A stretch of 14,330 nucleotides of DNA from Alphaproteobacteria bacterium UBA2954 (GTDB taxonomy: Bacteria; Pseudomonadota; Alphaproteobacteria; Puniceispirillales; Puniceispirillaceae). Positions 8,011 to 14,330 of this stretch are shown in pieces. Position 1 is the stretch's first letter, and each line of letters starts with the position of its first letter. The translations under genes and the position numbers were made by a program. A model generated the notes under the pieces. That model saw only the letters and a list, made by a program, of their open reading frames with translations, did no database searches and was not told the origin of the DNA. Where the stretch lies: the NCBI GenBank assembly GCA_002348585.1, contig DEBO01000132.1:1-14330 (forward strand), given 5' to 3'.

Positions 8011-8034
8011 ATTAGCAGAATATTCTAGCCTAAT
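8011..8034. repeat. Nested AT-rich inverted repeat upstream of the ATPase
   Basis: The perfect palindrome AGAATATTCT (8017-8026) is enclosed by ATTAG (8011-8015) and CTAAT (8030-8034), with unequal gaps of 1 and 3 bases. It lies 27 bases before the ATPase ATG and overlaps the end of the candidate -10 TATATT, so an operator or leader structure is possible. AT-rich sequence makes chance likely. Confidence 0.3.
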
Positions 8035-8060
8035 TTTTATGGATTTTGTGGAAAGGTAGC

Positions 8061-8915
8061 ATGAGCACAAATGAGACACATACAGCCCTTCTGACACGTA
8101 TTGCAGATGCATTGGAAAGGTTGGCCCCTCCCGCCCCAAAAAAGACTGATCTTACCCGACATGAAGGCTATATCTGGGATACAGAAAAACAGGCATTTCG
8201 TCCTGTAGATGAGATTAACAGGCTGCCCCTTGACAGCTTACAAGGCATCGATCAGCAAAAAGCACTTCTGCTTGAAAACACGACAAAATTTGCTGAAGGC
8301 CTCCGGGCAAATAATGCTCTGTTATGGGGCGCGCGAGGCACAGGAAAGTCATCTGTGCTGAAAGCGGTTCATGGCCATTTATTGGAAAAGGGACATCATC
8401 TTGGTTTAGTGGAGATTCAGCGTGAAGACTTGAATGATCTGCCAGATGTAATGAGTCTTCTGGGACAGACAAATCGCCCCTTCATCATCTTCTGTGATGA
8501 TTTGGCGTTCGAACAGGATGATATTTCTTACAAATCACTCAAAGCTGTGCTTGAGGGTGGCTTGTCAGGTCGGCCTCCAAATATTGTATTTTACGCAACC
8601 TCTAACCGTCGCCATCTTATGCCTCGACAGATGATTGAAAATGAAAGAGGAACAGCAATTAATCCATCAGAGGCCGCAGAAGAAAAAATCTCTTTATCTG
8701 ACCGGTTTGGCTTATGGATTGGCTTTCATTCTGTCGATCAGGACACCTATCTAGCGATGATAAAGTGGTATGTCAGCTATTATAACATCCCTGTTGACTA
8801 TGAAGACATCCAGCCAGATGCTTTAGCCTGGGCAATGGGACGCGGCAACCGTTCGGGTCGCACAGCTTTTCAATACATCCTAAACCTGGCAATGAAACAT
8901 CAGATTAAAGTGTGA
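8061..8915 (+). CDS. DUF815-family AAA-type ATPase
   Basis: Predicted cytoplasmic ATPase of the DUF815 family (284 aa from this start). Visible parts: Walker A GARGTGKS (residues 90-97), Walker B FIIFCDDLAFE (141-151), sensor-1 region FYATSNRRHLMPRQMIENE (177-195), and the family block EEKISLSDRFGLWIGFHSVDQDTYL (207-231), whose R215 is a candidate arginine finger. A C-terminal helical lid contains GRGNRSGRTAFQYI. The biological role of this family is not established. The ATG at 8061 is preferred over a TTG at 8046 because GAAAGG (8051-8056) precedes it at a suitable distance. It is alone on the plus strand, divergent from yajC and convergent with the lipoprotein gene 10 bases away. It sits at the same place in many alphaproteobacteria (from memory). 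Confidence 0.92.
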   Translation: MSTNETHTALLTRIADALERLAPPAPKKTDLTRHEGYIWDTEKQAFRPVDEINRLPLDSLQGIDQQKALLLENTTKFAEGLRANNALLWGARGTGKSSVLKAVHGHLLEKGHHLGLVEIQREDLNDLPDVMSLLGQTNRPFIIFCDDLAFEQDDISYKSLKAVLEGGLSGRPPNIVFYATSNRRHLMPRQMIENERGTAINPSEAAEEKISLSDRFGLWIGFHSVDQDTYLAMIKWYVSYYNIPVDYEDIQPDALAWAMGRGNRSGRTAFQYILNLAMKHQIKV

Positions 8916-8917
8916 CC

Positions 8918-8930
8918 CTTAAAAATTAAG
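8918..8930. repeat. Short AT-rich palindrome between convergent genes
   Basis: CTTAA-AAA-TTAAG, a 5-bp stem lying in the 10-base gap and including the TAA of the minus-strand lipoprotein gene. It is too weak and GC-poor to call a terminator with confidence, though it is the only inverted repeat at this convergent junction. Confidence 0.25.
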
Positions 8931-9912
8931 AAATGAGTTCGCGCGGATTGATAGGCGTTCGGCTTTTGCGAATTTCAAAATGAAGCTGCGGTGTGTCAAC
9001 ATAACCCGTTGTTCCTACCTGCCCTATGACCGTACCGTTACTCAGAACATCTCCCTCTTTGACAGATAAAACATCCAGATGTGCATAAGCGGTGATATAA
9101 CCTCCTTCATGCTTCACCAAAACGAGTGTACCAAACCGTTTCAACTCCTTGCCGACAAAAGCAACTGTGCCAGGCGCAGATGTTGTGACCAAAGTTCCAA
9201 AAGGAGCGCTGATTTTCACCCCATCATGATGCACCCCGCGTTCTGCAGGACCAAACTCTGTCGTCACTTCTCCCTTAAGAGGCCAAGTAAAGCCCAACTT
9301 ACCCAGCGATGGCGCAACAAATATCTTTACTGGCTGCTTTTTGGATTGCAAAACGGGCACGGAAGAAGGTGCTGCGGTATTGGTCTTTGTTACTCTATCA
9401 AGAACCAGCCCATCAACCTCAAGTACCGATAAATCAACTGTTTCCGGTAACAGCAGAACCTGCCCAACGGTCAAGGCAAACGGCTCTGATAATTGATTCA
9501 ACCGGGCAAGCTCAAACTGGCTGACGGCATAGCGTTGAGACAAGCTGAACAGTGAATCTGCAATCTTTACAACATGCGTCTTTTGTGGCTTTACACGCAA
9601 AACCTGACCAGAATAAAGGTTATAAGGAGCGACAAGGTCATTATCCCTGATAATAGATTGCGGAGTAACCTGATATCTTGTAGCGACGCGATATAGACTA
9701 TCGCCATCTTGTACAACTACTGTTCCAGATACAGGTATGGTTTGTCTGGCTTCACGAAGAGGCGCATTCACGACAGTTGCAGGTGTGTTACTTTTAAGTG
9801 TAAGGGCGTTCTTAGCCCCTACCAAACTTGGAGACTGACAACCGGCAAAAATACTGCCTAATAGCAGAAAACCGGCTGCTTTGATAAATCCTGTACAGAT
9901 ATGCATCGTCAT
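8926..9912 (-). CDS. NlpD-like lipoprotein: two LysM domains plus degenerate M23/LytM
   Basis: Envelope lipoprotein of 328 aa. A signal peptide ends in a lipobox (SIFAGC, Cys25), two LysM peptidoglycan-binding domains follow (about 64-107, VQDGDSLYRVATRY..., and 112-156, VVKIADSLFSLSQRY...), and a LytM/M23 domain fills about 208-327. The zinc ligands are incomplete: the HxGxD motif reads H229-D-G-V-K233 and the HxH motif reads Q309-L-H311, while H278 in YAHLD is kept. E. coli NlpD is likewise degenerate and activates amidases instead of cutting peptidoglycan, so an amidase-activator role in cell separation is inferred. The ATG at 9912 is preferred over the one at 9906 because GGGAAG sits 8 bases before it. 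It follows pcm by 18 bases, the classical surE-pcm-nlpD order. Confidence 0.9.
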   Translation of the reverse strand: MTMHICTGFIKAAGFLLLGSIFAGCQSPSLVGAKNALTLKSNTPATVVNAPLREARQTIPVSGTVVVQDGDSLYRVATRYQVTPQSIIRDNDLVAPYNLYSGQVLRVKPQKTHVVKIADSLFSLSQRYAVSQFELARLNQLSEPFALTVGQVLLLPETVDLSVLEVDGLVLDRVTKTNTAAPSSVPVLQSKKQPVKIFVAPSLGKLGFTWPLKGEVTTEFGPAERGVHHDGVKISAPFGTLVTTSAPGTVAFVGKELKRFGTLVLVKHEGGYITAYAHLDVLSVKEGDVLSNGTVIGQVGTTGYVDTPQLHFEIRKSRTPINPRELIS

Positions 9913-9930
9913 ATGTTTGACTTCCCGCTG

Positions 9931-10581
9931 CTACCTTTCTGTTCCATCAACCATAGGAACAAACCTAACTGGCATAAGGCACTCTGTCTTAATCCCATTT
10001 TCTTTTCGTTTTACACGAAACAATTCTTCCTGACCAGATGGACCAACAGGTGCAACAAGGATCCCCCCAACCTTTAACTGGTCTAGAAGAAAAGCGGGAA
10101 CTTTTTCTGTCTGACAGGTAATGATGATACGGTCAAAAGGAGCGGCTTCGGGCCAACCTTTTTTACCATCAGCATGACGGTAAATTATGTTTGATAATTG
10201 CAACTGTTTACATCTAGCTTCTGCTTGAACTAACAAAGGACGGAGTCGTTCCATTGTGTAAACGCGCCTGACAAGACAGGCCAAAATTGCGGCTTGGTAC
10301 CCGCTTCCAGTCCCAATTTCCAGAACGCTGTGGCGTTTGTTTAACTCTAGATATTCAGTCATTTTGGCGACAATGTATGGTTGACTTATAGTCTGCCCAT
10401 TACCGATGGGCAATGAAGCATTTTCATAAGCATGCGCTTTGAGATGTATAGGGACAAATTTTTCTCGGGGTGTCTGTTCAATAGCTGACAATATCTTTGC
10501 GTTCATTATAGCCTGCGCACGCAAAGTCATGACCAATTTGGCTTTTTGAGGCATAAATTCGTCTGTCTGTGCTGTCACCAT
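9931..10581 (-). CDS. pcm: Protein-L-isoaspartate O-methyltransferase
   Basis: Cytoplasmic repair enzyme that methylates L-isoaspartyl residues in ageing proteins using S-adenosylmethionine, beginning their conversion to aspartate. The 216 aa length is normal. The PCMT signature PIGNGQTISQPYIVAKMTE (58-76) is followed by SAM motif I VLEIGTGSGYQAA (86-98), then the VYTMERLRPL strand and DGKKGWPEAAPFDRIIITC, with GGILVAPVG near the C-terminus. It begins 9 bases after the surE stop. No clear Shine-Dalgarno is present, so translational coupling to surE is likely. A second in-frame ATG at 10554 lacks a better site. The surE-pcm-nlpD order matches the stationary-phase survival cluster known in Proteobacteria. 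Confidence 0.96.
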   Translation of the reverse strand: MVTAQTDEFMPQKAKLVMTLRAQAIMNAKILSAIEQTPREKFVPIHLKAHAYENASLPIGNGQTISQPYIVAKMTEYLELNKRHSVLEIGTGSGYQAAILACLVRRVYTMERLRPLLVQAEARCKQLQLSNIIYRHADGKKGWPEAAPFDRIIITCQTEKVPAFLLDQLKVGGILVAPVGPSGQEELFRVKRKENGIKTECLMPVRFVPMVDGTER

Positions 10582-10590
10582 TATGCCAGT

Positions 10591-11331
10591 TCAAAAATCT
10601 TTCTCAGGAATTTTAGCCAGAAGTTTAAGGTCAGTCGCGTTCATATGTAATGGCGTGAAGGTTACAAATCCCTCATTCAGCCACCATCTGTCAGAACCCT
10701 GATTAACTTTTTCACGCATCAAAAGTGGCCCAATCCGGTAAGTGTTAGGTGTATGTCCAGGGATTATTTCATCAGAAAACTTATGCTCATCCAAGGTTGC
10801 TCTTTTAATGCCTTTTACCGACCCTAAACGGGCTTCAGGGAAATTGATATTCAGAACGGTGCGCGGTGGTATCTTTATGTCCAATGCCGCAGCCAGCACT
10901 TGCAGACCAACTGACTTCACAGGTGTAAAATCAGTCTGACGCTGAAAAAATCGTTGCGAAAGAGCAACAGCTGGCACGTCAACGATTGCCGCCTCCATTG
11001 CCGCACCAATGGTGCCTGAATAACCCACATCATCTGCAACATTCATCCCATGATTAATCCCTGACAAAACCAGGTCAGGCTTCTGATCGGCGTAGAGCAG
11101 GTTGAGTGCCATCATGACACAATCCGCTGGCGTGCCAGAGACACCATAATGCCGCTCATCACGGCGCACAAATTCGATATCTTTGTGTAGGCTAATTGCC
11201 CTACCTACACCTGACTGGTTAGACAAGGGGGCAACAACACAGACATCATCTGTAAACTGAAGCGCAAGCTCCTCAAGAAGATGCAAACCTTCTGCATCCA
11301 ATCCATCATCATTTGTGATTAAGACACGCAC
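10591..11331 (-). CDS. surE: SurE, 5'-nucleotidase/exopolyphosphatase
   Basis: Stationary-phase survival phosphatase acting on nucleoside 5'-monophosphates, with a divalent metal in the active site. From the GTG at 11331 it is 246 aa and begins MRVLITNDDG, putting the metal ligands at D8 and D9 as in characterised SurE proteins. Other ligand and signature positions are S40 in LSNQSGVGRAISL, SGTPADCV (65-72) and N93 in LVLSGINHGMN. A TTG three codons upstream (11340) would overlap the serS stop, but the GAAAGG ribosome site (11341-11346) abuts it. The GTG is 9 bases from that site, so I prefer GTG. This leaves 5 bases between serS and surE. It is co-directional with pcm and the NlpD-like gene. 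Confidence 0.95.
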   Translation of the reverse strand: MRVLITNDDGLDAEGLHLLEELALQFTDDVCVVAPLSNQSGVGRAISLHKDIEFVRRDERHYGVSGTPADCVMMALNLLYADQKPDLVLSGINHGMNVADDVGYSGTIGAAMEAAIVDVPAVALSQRFFQRQTDFTPVKSVGLQVLAAALDIKIPPRTVLNINFPEARLGSVKGIKRATLDEHKFSDEIIPGHTPNTYRIGPLLMREKVNQGSDRWWLNEGFVTFTPLHMNATDLKLLAKIPEKDF

Positions 11332-11336
11332 GCAGG

Positions 11337-12626
11337 TCAACCTTTCGTTGGAACAAGTACGTCTGTTCCCATATAGCTGTGCAAAACTTCTGGCAACGCA
11401 ATCGCACCATCTGCTTGTTGACCATTTTCCATAATGGCAATCATGCAGCGGCCAACCGCAAGTGCTGATCCGTTTAACGTATGAACAAATTCTGTATTTT
11501 TTTCGCCATCCTTGCGGGTTCTGGCTTTCATCCGGCGCGCTTGAAACGGTCCGCAGTTCGAACAGGATGATATCTCACGATACATGCCCCTGCCCTCATC
11601 CTGACCAGGAAGCCAAACCTCAAGGTCAAATGTCTGCTGTGCAGAAAAACCTGTATCTCCGGAACACAGGCGCAATACTCTGAAGGACAGACCTAGTTTC
11701 TGCAGGATTATCTCTGCGCAGGCCGTCATCCGTTCAAGCTCAGCCTCTGACTGGTCGGGCGCAACAATTGAAACAAGTTCAACTTTTGAGAATTGATGCT
11801 GACGGATAAGGCCTTTGGTATCGCGGCCTGCAGAACCCGCCTCCGCACGAAAACAGGGTGTAAACGCTGTCAGCCGCAGGGGCAGCTGTTCAGCAGGAAC
11901 AATGCTGTCCGCAACCAAATTCGTCAGTGGCACTTCAGCGGTAGGGATCAGCCATCTGTCATCAGTAGTATGAAACAAATCCTCTGCAAATTTTGGCAGT
12001 TGCCCAGTTCCTGTCATTGTCTGTTTGCGCACCAGAGCCGGTGGCAAAATTTCAGTGTAGCCATGTTCATTTGTATGTACATCTAACATGAAAGCGGCCA
12101 AAGCACGTTCAAGTTTGGCTAGCTGACCTTTCAGGACAACAAACCGCGCGCCAGAAAGCTTTGCTGCAATCGAAAAATCCATTTCAGCCAAGGTTTCACC
12201 CAAATCAACATGATCACGCGGCGTGAAATCAAAAGACGGTTTCTGCCCGACTACTTTTATCAGCTCATTTTCATCCTCATCTTCTCCGTCAGGAACGCGT
12301 TCATCCAAAATATTAGGCAGCCCCATTAATTGGCTTGAAATCTCTACAGCAATTTTGGCCTCTTCTGCTTCAATTTCAGGGACAGCTTTTTTCAGTAAGG
12401 CAACCTCAGACATGACTTCACTAGCATCACCACCCTGTGCTTTAATCTGTCCAATCTCCCGGCTTGCCTCATTGCGCCGTGCCTGTTTTTCCTGCAGCTC
12501 AGTTTGTAATGCGCGTCTGCGTGCATCCAAATCGCAGATCTGCAGAGCAACAGCAGGCAATCCCCTCCGCGCTAATGCTGCATCAAACTGTTCAGGATTA
12601 TCTCTAATAAATCGAATATCATGCAT
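11337..12626 (-). CDS. serS: SerS, seryl-tRNA synthetase
   Basis: Class II synthetase that charges tRNA-Ser (and tRNA-Sec where present) in the cytoplasm. The 429 aa length is standard. The N-terminus [18 protein letters not shown] leads into the long antiparallel coiled-coil arm (about 36-100) that contacts the tRNA variable arm. The catalytic domain shows the TAEVPLTNL block (229-237), motif 2 [24 protein letters not shown] (256-279), [19 protein letters not shown] (351-369), and motif 3 with [20 protein letters not shown] (384-403). A GAGAGGTG-type ribosome site precedes the ATG. It lies 70 bases after tatC; the spacer has no clear promoter or terminator, so read-through from tat is likely. 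Confidence 0.98.
   Translation of the reverse strand: MHDIRFIRDNPEQFDAALARRGLPAVALQICDLDARRRALQTELQEKQARRNEASREIGQIKAQGGDASEVMSEVALLKKAVPEIEAEEAKIAVEISSQLMGLPNILDERVPDGEDEDENELIKVVGQKPSFDFTPRDHVDLGETLAEMDFSIAAKLSGARFVVLKGQLAKLERALAAFMLDVHTNEHGYTEILPPALVRKQTMTGTGQLPKFAEDLFHTTDDRWLIPTAEVPLTNLVADSIVPAEQLPLRLTAFTPCFRAEAGSAGRDTKGLIRQHQFSKVELVSIVAPDQSEAELERMTACAEIILQKLGLSFRVLRLCSGDTGFSAQQTFDLEVWLPGQDEGRGMYREISSCSNCGPFQARRMKARTRKDGEKNTEFVHTLNGSALAVGRCMIAIMENGQQADGAIALPEVLHSYMGTDVLVPTKG
11341..11346 (-). promoter_or_regulatory. Ribosome binding site fixing the surE start
   Basis: GAAAGG on the minus strand, inside the last serS codons. It touches a possible TTG start (zero spacing) and lies 9 bases before the GTG at 11331, which decides for GTG. 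Confidence 0.6.
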
Positions 12627-12696
12627 GAGAATTACACCTCTCAGCCTTTATGTTTTAGTGTGTTTTTATGTCAGAATAAGACAGCTCTGGCCTAGT

Positions 12697-13494
12697 TCAG
12701 CTATCCGTTTCGTCCCCATTACGCTTCTGTATAAGGCGTGCACCTAAAATCGACAATTCATAAAGCATGATCACAGGAATTGCCAGCAACACCTGCGAAA
12801 TCACATCAGGTGGTGTCAATATAGCTGCGGCGATAAACGCAAAAAGAATGGCATATTTACGCTTGCTGGCAAGTCCGTCCGGTGTCATCAATCCAGCACG
12901 CACAAGCAATAACAAAATGACCGGAAGCTCGAAGGAGAGACCGAAAGCGAACATGAGGCGCATCACAAGACTTAGATATTCAGAAATTCGGGGTTCAACC
13001 TCAATAGGTAATGCCCCTGCCCCGCCTTGCACTTCGAAGGACAGGAAAAAATCCCACGCTAAGGGAATAACAATGTAATAGACCATCGCAGCCCCTAGTG
13101 CGAACAGCACAGGCGTAGCAAGCAAGAATGGATAGATAGCCTGTCTCTCATTCTTGTAAAGACCAGGTGCAACAAATTTCCATATTTGCAACAACATCAG
13201 CGGAAAAGTTATTGATATTGATACAAAAAAAGCAACTTTCACCTGTGTGAAAAACCCTTCATGCAAACCTGTAAAAATCATACGGCTGACTTCATGGCGC
13301 TCTGCCAAAGGAGCCTGCAAAAATAGATAGACTAAATCTGCAATATTGTGGCTGCCACTACCAAACGGTCGGATGAAACAGGCAAGAAAAATGACAACAA
13401 ACCCAATCATAACAATACCTAACCGATTTCTTAACTCGGTAAGGTGATCAAGAAGGCTCATAGAGCCGTCATCTTGATGGGTTGTCTCTGACAT
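12697..13494 (-). CDS. tatC: TatC, twin-arginine translocase receptor subunit
   Basis: Six-span inner-membrane protein that, with TatB, recognises twin-arginine signal peptides of folded export substrates. From the ATG at 13494 it is 265 aa. The family N-terminal motif SLLDHLTELRNRL carries the conserved Glu, and GLYKNERQAIYPF contains the Glu matching the signal-binding loop residue of E. coli TatC (E103). Later helices include RLMFAFGLSFELPVILLLLVRAG and AAILTPPDVISQVLLAIPVIMLYE. The longest open frame starts at a TTG one codon upstream (13497), but the ATG forms a TGATG one-base overlap with the tatB stop and has AGGA 9 bases before it, so I prefer it. Translation is probably coupled to tatB. 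Confidence 0.96.
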   Translation of the reverse strand: MSETTHQDDGSMSLLDHLTELRNRLGIVMIGFVVIFLACFIRPFGSGSHNIADLVYLFLQAPLAERHEVSRMIFTGLHEGFFTQVKVAFFVSISITFPLMLLQIWKFVAPGLYKNERQAIYPFLLATPVLFALGAAMVYYIVIPLAWDFFLSFEVQGGAGALPIEVEPRISEYLSLVMRLMFAFGLSFELPVILLLLVRAGLMTPDGLASKRKYAILFAFIAAAILTPPDVISQVLLAIPVIMLYELSILGARLIQKRNGDETDS

Positions 13495-13880
13495 CAACTT
13501 TTATCCTGAGCATTTTTTTCAGCTTCAACATTTGTCGCCTTGCGCCCAGCAGATTTTACCGCTTCAATGTCTTCACGAAGTGTGGAAATATTGCTTTCCT
13601 GACCATCCGAAGTAAGTTCAGACTTCACAGCATCGTCTACCACACGTGCTACGTTATCTAAATTACCTGACTGTAGATCTGACACCATTGTTTTAACATC
13701 TTTCATGTCACTGTCAGCAGCGACATCCTCAAGACTTCGGGTGAATTCTCTTGCCATTTGACGGGCTTGACCGGTAACTTTGGTGAACGCGCGCAAAACT
13801 TTAGGCAGATCTTTAGGCCCCACAACCAAAACAAGAACGAAGGCAATCATCATAAATTCCTGCCAACCGAAATCAAACAT
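13494..13880 (-). CDS. tatB: TatB, twin-arginine translocase subunit
   Basis: Partner of TatC in the Tat receptor complex. The 128 aa protein has one N-terminal membrane helix (MFDFGWQEFMMIAFVLVLVVGPKDLPKVLR), with the conserved polar residue E8 and the GPKDLP hinge that distinguish TatB from TatA. An amphipathic helix (about 22-50, RAFTKVTGQARQMAREFTRSL) and a charged C-terminal tail with little conservation follow. A strong AAGGAG ribosome site lies just upstream of the ATG. The gene is 101 bases behind tatA, whereas tatC overlaps its stop by one base. That wider tatA-tatB spacing could allow more TatA than TatBC to be made, which the Tat system requires. Confidence 0.95.
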   Translation of the reverse strand: MFDFGWQEFMMIAFVLVLVVGPKDLPKVLRAFTKVTGQARQMAREFTRSLEDVAADSDMKDVKTMVSDLQSGNLDNVARVVDDAVKSELTSDGQESNISTLREDIEAVKSAGRKATNVEAEKNAQDKS

Positions 13881-13981
13881 TCCAGTCTCCTTGTCTAAGA
13901 AAGTCGTTTAGCCCCAATCGGAAGCAAAGCAAAAAGAAACCAAGATTACAGTTTGCTTGTAAAGTTAAAAGCACCGTAAAC
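13881..13981 (-). other. tatA-tatB spacer with weak inverted repeats
   Basis: Within this 101-base spacer, AAGCAAA (13922-13928, repeated at 13927-13933) can pair with TTTGCTT (13952-13958), and TTACA (13946-13950) can pair with TGTAA (13958-13962). These exclude each other and are AT-rich. A partial stop after tatA is imaginable, but no GC-rich stem with a clean U-run is present. Confidence 0.25.
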
Positions 13982-14272
13982 CTAAGCTTTCTTTTTTGCA
14001 GCCTTTTTCGCAGAGGATTTTTTCTTCGCAGTCTTTTTTGGGGCAGCTTTCTTTTTGGCCACTTTTTTAGGCGTGGCTTTCTTGGCTGACGTTGCTTCTA
14101 TTGTAACAGGCTCATCTTCTTCGGAGCCTTCAGGGTTTTTAACTCCTTCTTTGAAACTACGCAGCCCTTTACCGAAATCACCCATAATTCCTGAAATTTT
14201 GCCAGGGCGTGCAAACAAAATCAAAACTACAGCAAGGACAATGATCCAATGCCAAATGCTCGTAAAACCCAT
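13982..14272 (-). CDS. tatA: TatA, twin-arginine translocase pore subunit, with Lys/Ala-rich tail
   Basis: TatA oligomerises to let folded proteins cross the inner membrane. The N-terminus MGFTSIWHWIIVLAVVLILF is a typical short TatA helix, followed by the amphipathic helix GKISGIMGDFGKGLRSFKEG. Two features are odd. The F-G hinge reads F20-A21 instead of F20-G21. Residues 62-96 form a strongly basic tail with 17 Lys in 35 residues, arranged as KK every five residues (KKATP, KKVAK, KKAAP, KKTAK...), like histone H1 or AlgP tails. An acidic stretch (EGSEEDEP, about 49-56) separates the two. Total length, 96 aa, is slightly long for an alphaproteobacterial TatA. The AGGGG site (14280-14284) is about 7 bases before the ATG. 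First gene of the tatABC-serS-surE-pcm run in this window. Confidence 0.93.
   Translation of the reverse strand: MGFTSIWHWIIVLAVVLILFARPGKISGIMGDFGKGLRSFKEGVKNPEGSEEDEPVTIEATSAKKATPKKVAKKKAAPKKTAKKKSSAKKAAKKKA
13985..14083 (-). repeat. 15-base (five-residue) degenerate tandem repeat in tatA
   Basis: About 6.6 units encoding KK plus three mostly Ala/Pro/Lys/Ser residues (tatA residues 64-96). The codons vary (AAA/AAG, GCx mixed), so the repeat is better conserved as protein than as DNA, suggesting selection on the basic pentad rather than a recent duplication. Contains several A5-A6 runs on the coding strand. Confidence 0.7.
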
Positions 14273-14330
14273 AATTGTTCCCCTTTAGAGAAGGTCTTAG
14301 CCGTTGGTGCAGTCTTGCTACCGATTAGGC

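Larger units (their letters stand above)
7825..8060. promoter_or_regulatory. Divergent intergenic region, yajC / DUF815 ATPase
   Basis: This 236-base region must hold the promoters of both flanking genes. For yajC, minus-strand TATGAT (7863-7858) is a fair -10 giving a leader of about 25 bases, but no good -35 is at 16-18 bases. For the ATPase, TTGCGT (7984-7989) and TATATT (8008-8013) have 18-base spacing but a poor -35. Several inverted repeats listed separately occupy the rest. The 72-codon frame at 7841-8059 has no recognisable protein features or ribosome site and is discounted. Confidence 0.5.

Noticed and set aside
7841..8059. 72-codon plus-strand frame (GTG start) in the divergent intergenic region
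   Set aside because: No suitable ribosome site, no recognisable motif, odd Cys-rich composition, and it covers the presumed promoters and inverted repeats.
8046..8060. TTG start five codons upstream for the DUF815 ATPase
   Set aside because: No ribosome site precedes it, and the GAAAGG that serves the ATG at 8061 would then lie inside the coding region.
13495..13497. TTG start for tatC with a 4-base overlap
   Set aside because: The adjacent ATG forms a TGATG overlap and has better spacing to AGGA; TTG followed directly by ATG is a weak choice.
13922..13962. Intrinsic terminator after tatA
   Set aside because: The possible stems are AT-rich, mutually exclusive and not followed by a clean U-run; the tat genes are expected to be co-transcribed.
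1..14330. Defence island, prophage, CRISPR, insertion sequence or toxin-antitoxin system
   Set aside because: All sizeable frames are conserved housekeeping genes; no direct-repeat array, transposase, integrase or terminal repeats were seen on either strand.

Overview
The window looks like a core chromosomal segment of an alphaproteobacterium of moderate G+C. The protein sequences and the gene order both point there: tatA-tatB-tatC-serS-surE-pcm-LysM/M23 lipoprotein, then a DUF815-type ATPase, then yajC-secD-secF-Mth938-squalene/phytoene-synthase-like gene, next to trmFO. A marine lineage such as SAR116 or a Rhodospirillales relative is plausible, but the sequence alone does not settle it.

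Layout, left to right. (1) 1-3697, plus strand: the C-terminal ~80% of uvrA (nucleotide excision repair; the gene begins outside the window), then trmFO (folate/FAD-dependent tRNA m5U54 methylation) after an 8-base gap. (2) 3689-7824, minus strand, read right to left: yajC, secD, secF (Sec translocon accessory complex), a Mth938/DUF498 protein and a short squalene/phytoene-synthase-like protein. The last two resemble the human complex I assembly factors NDUFAF3 and NDUFAF6. The last gene meets trmFO tail to tail with a 9-base overlap. (3) 7825-8060: a 236-base divergent intergenic region, the largest non-coding stretch, with repeated CTGTTT/AAACAG inverted repeats. (4) 8061-8915, plus strand: a stand-alone AAA-type ATPase (DUF815), running against the genes on both sides. 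(5) 8926-14272, minus strand, read right to left: tatA, tatB, tatC (twin-arginine translocase), serS, surE, pcm and a LysM/degenerate-M23 lipoprotein of the NlpD type.

Functional theme: two protein-export machineries (Sec accessory and Tat) lie in neighbouring minus-strand operons, with envelope maintenance (NlpD-like), protein repair (Pcm), stationary-phase nucleotidase (SurE), tRNA charging (SerRS), tRNA modification (TrmFO) and DNA repair (UvrA). Every sizeable open frame is accounted for. I see no tRNA, rRNA, CRISPR array, insertion sequence, integrase, toxin-antitoxin pair or prophage gene.

No obviously new multi-gene system is present. The most unusual items are: a histone H1-like lysine/alanine pentad tail on TatA, with the near-invariant hinge glycine replaced by alanine; the compact NDUFAF6-like protein beside its NDUFAF3-like partner; the LytM domain lacking two zinc ligands; and the repeated palindromic sites in the yajC/ATPase divergent region. 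Two translation starts are best set downstream of the longest open frame (surE at 11331, tatC at 13494).
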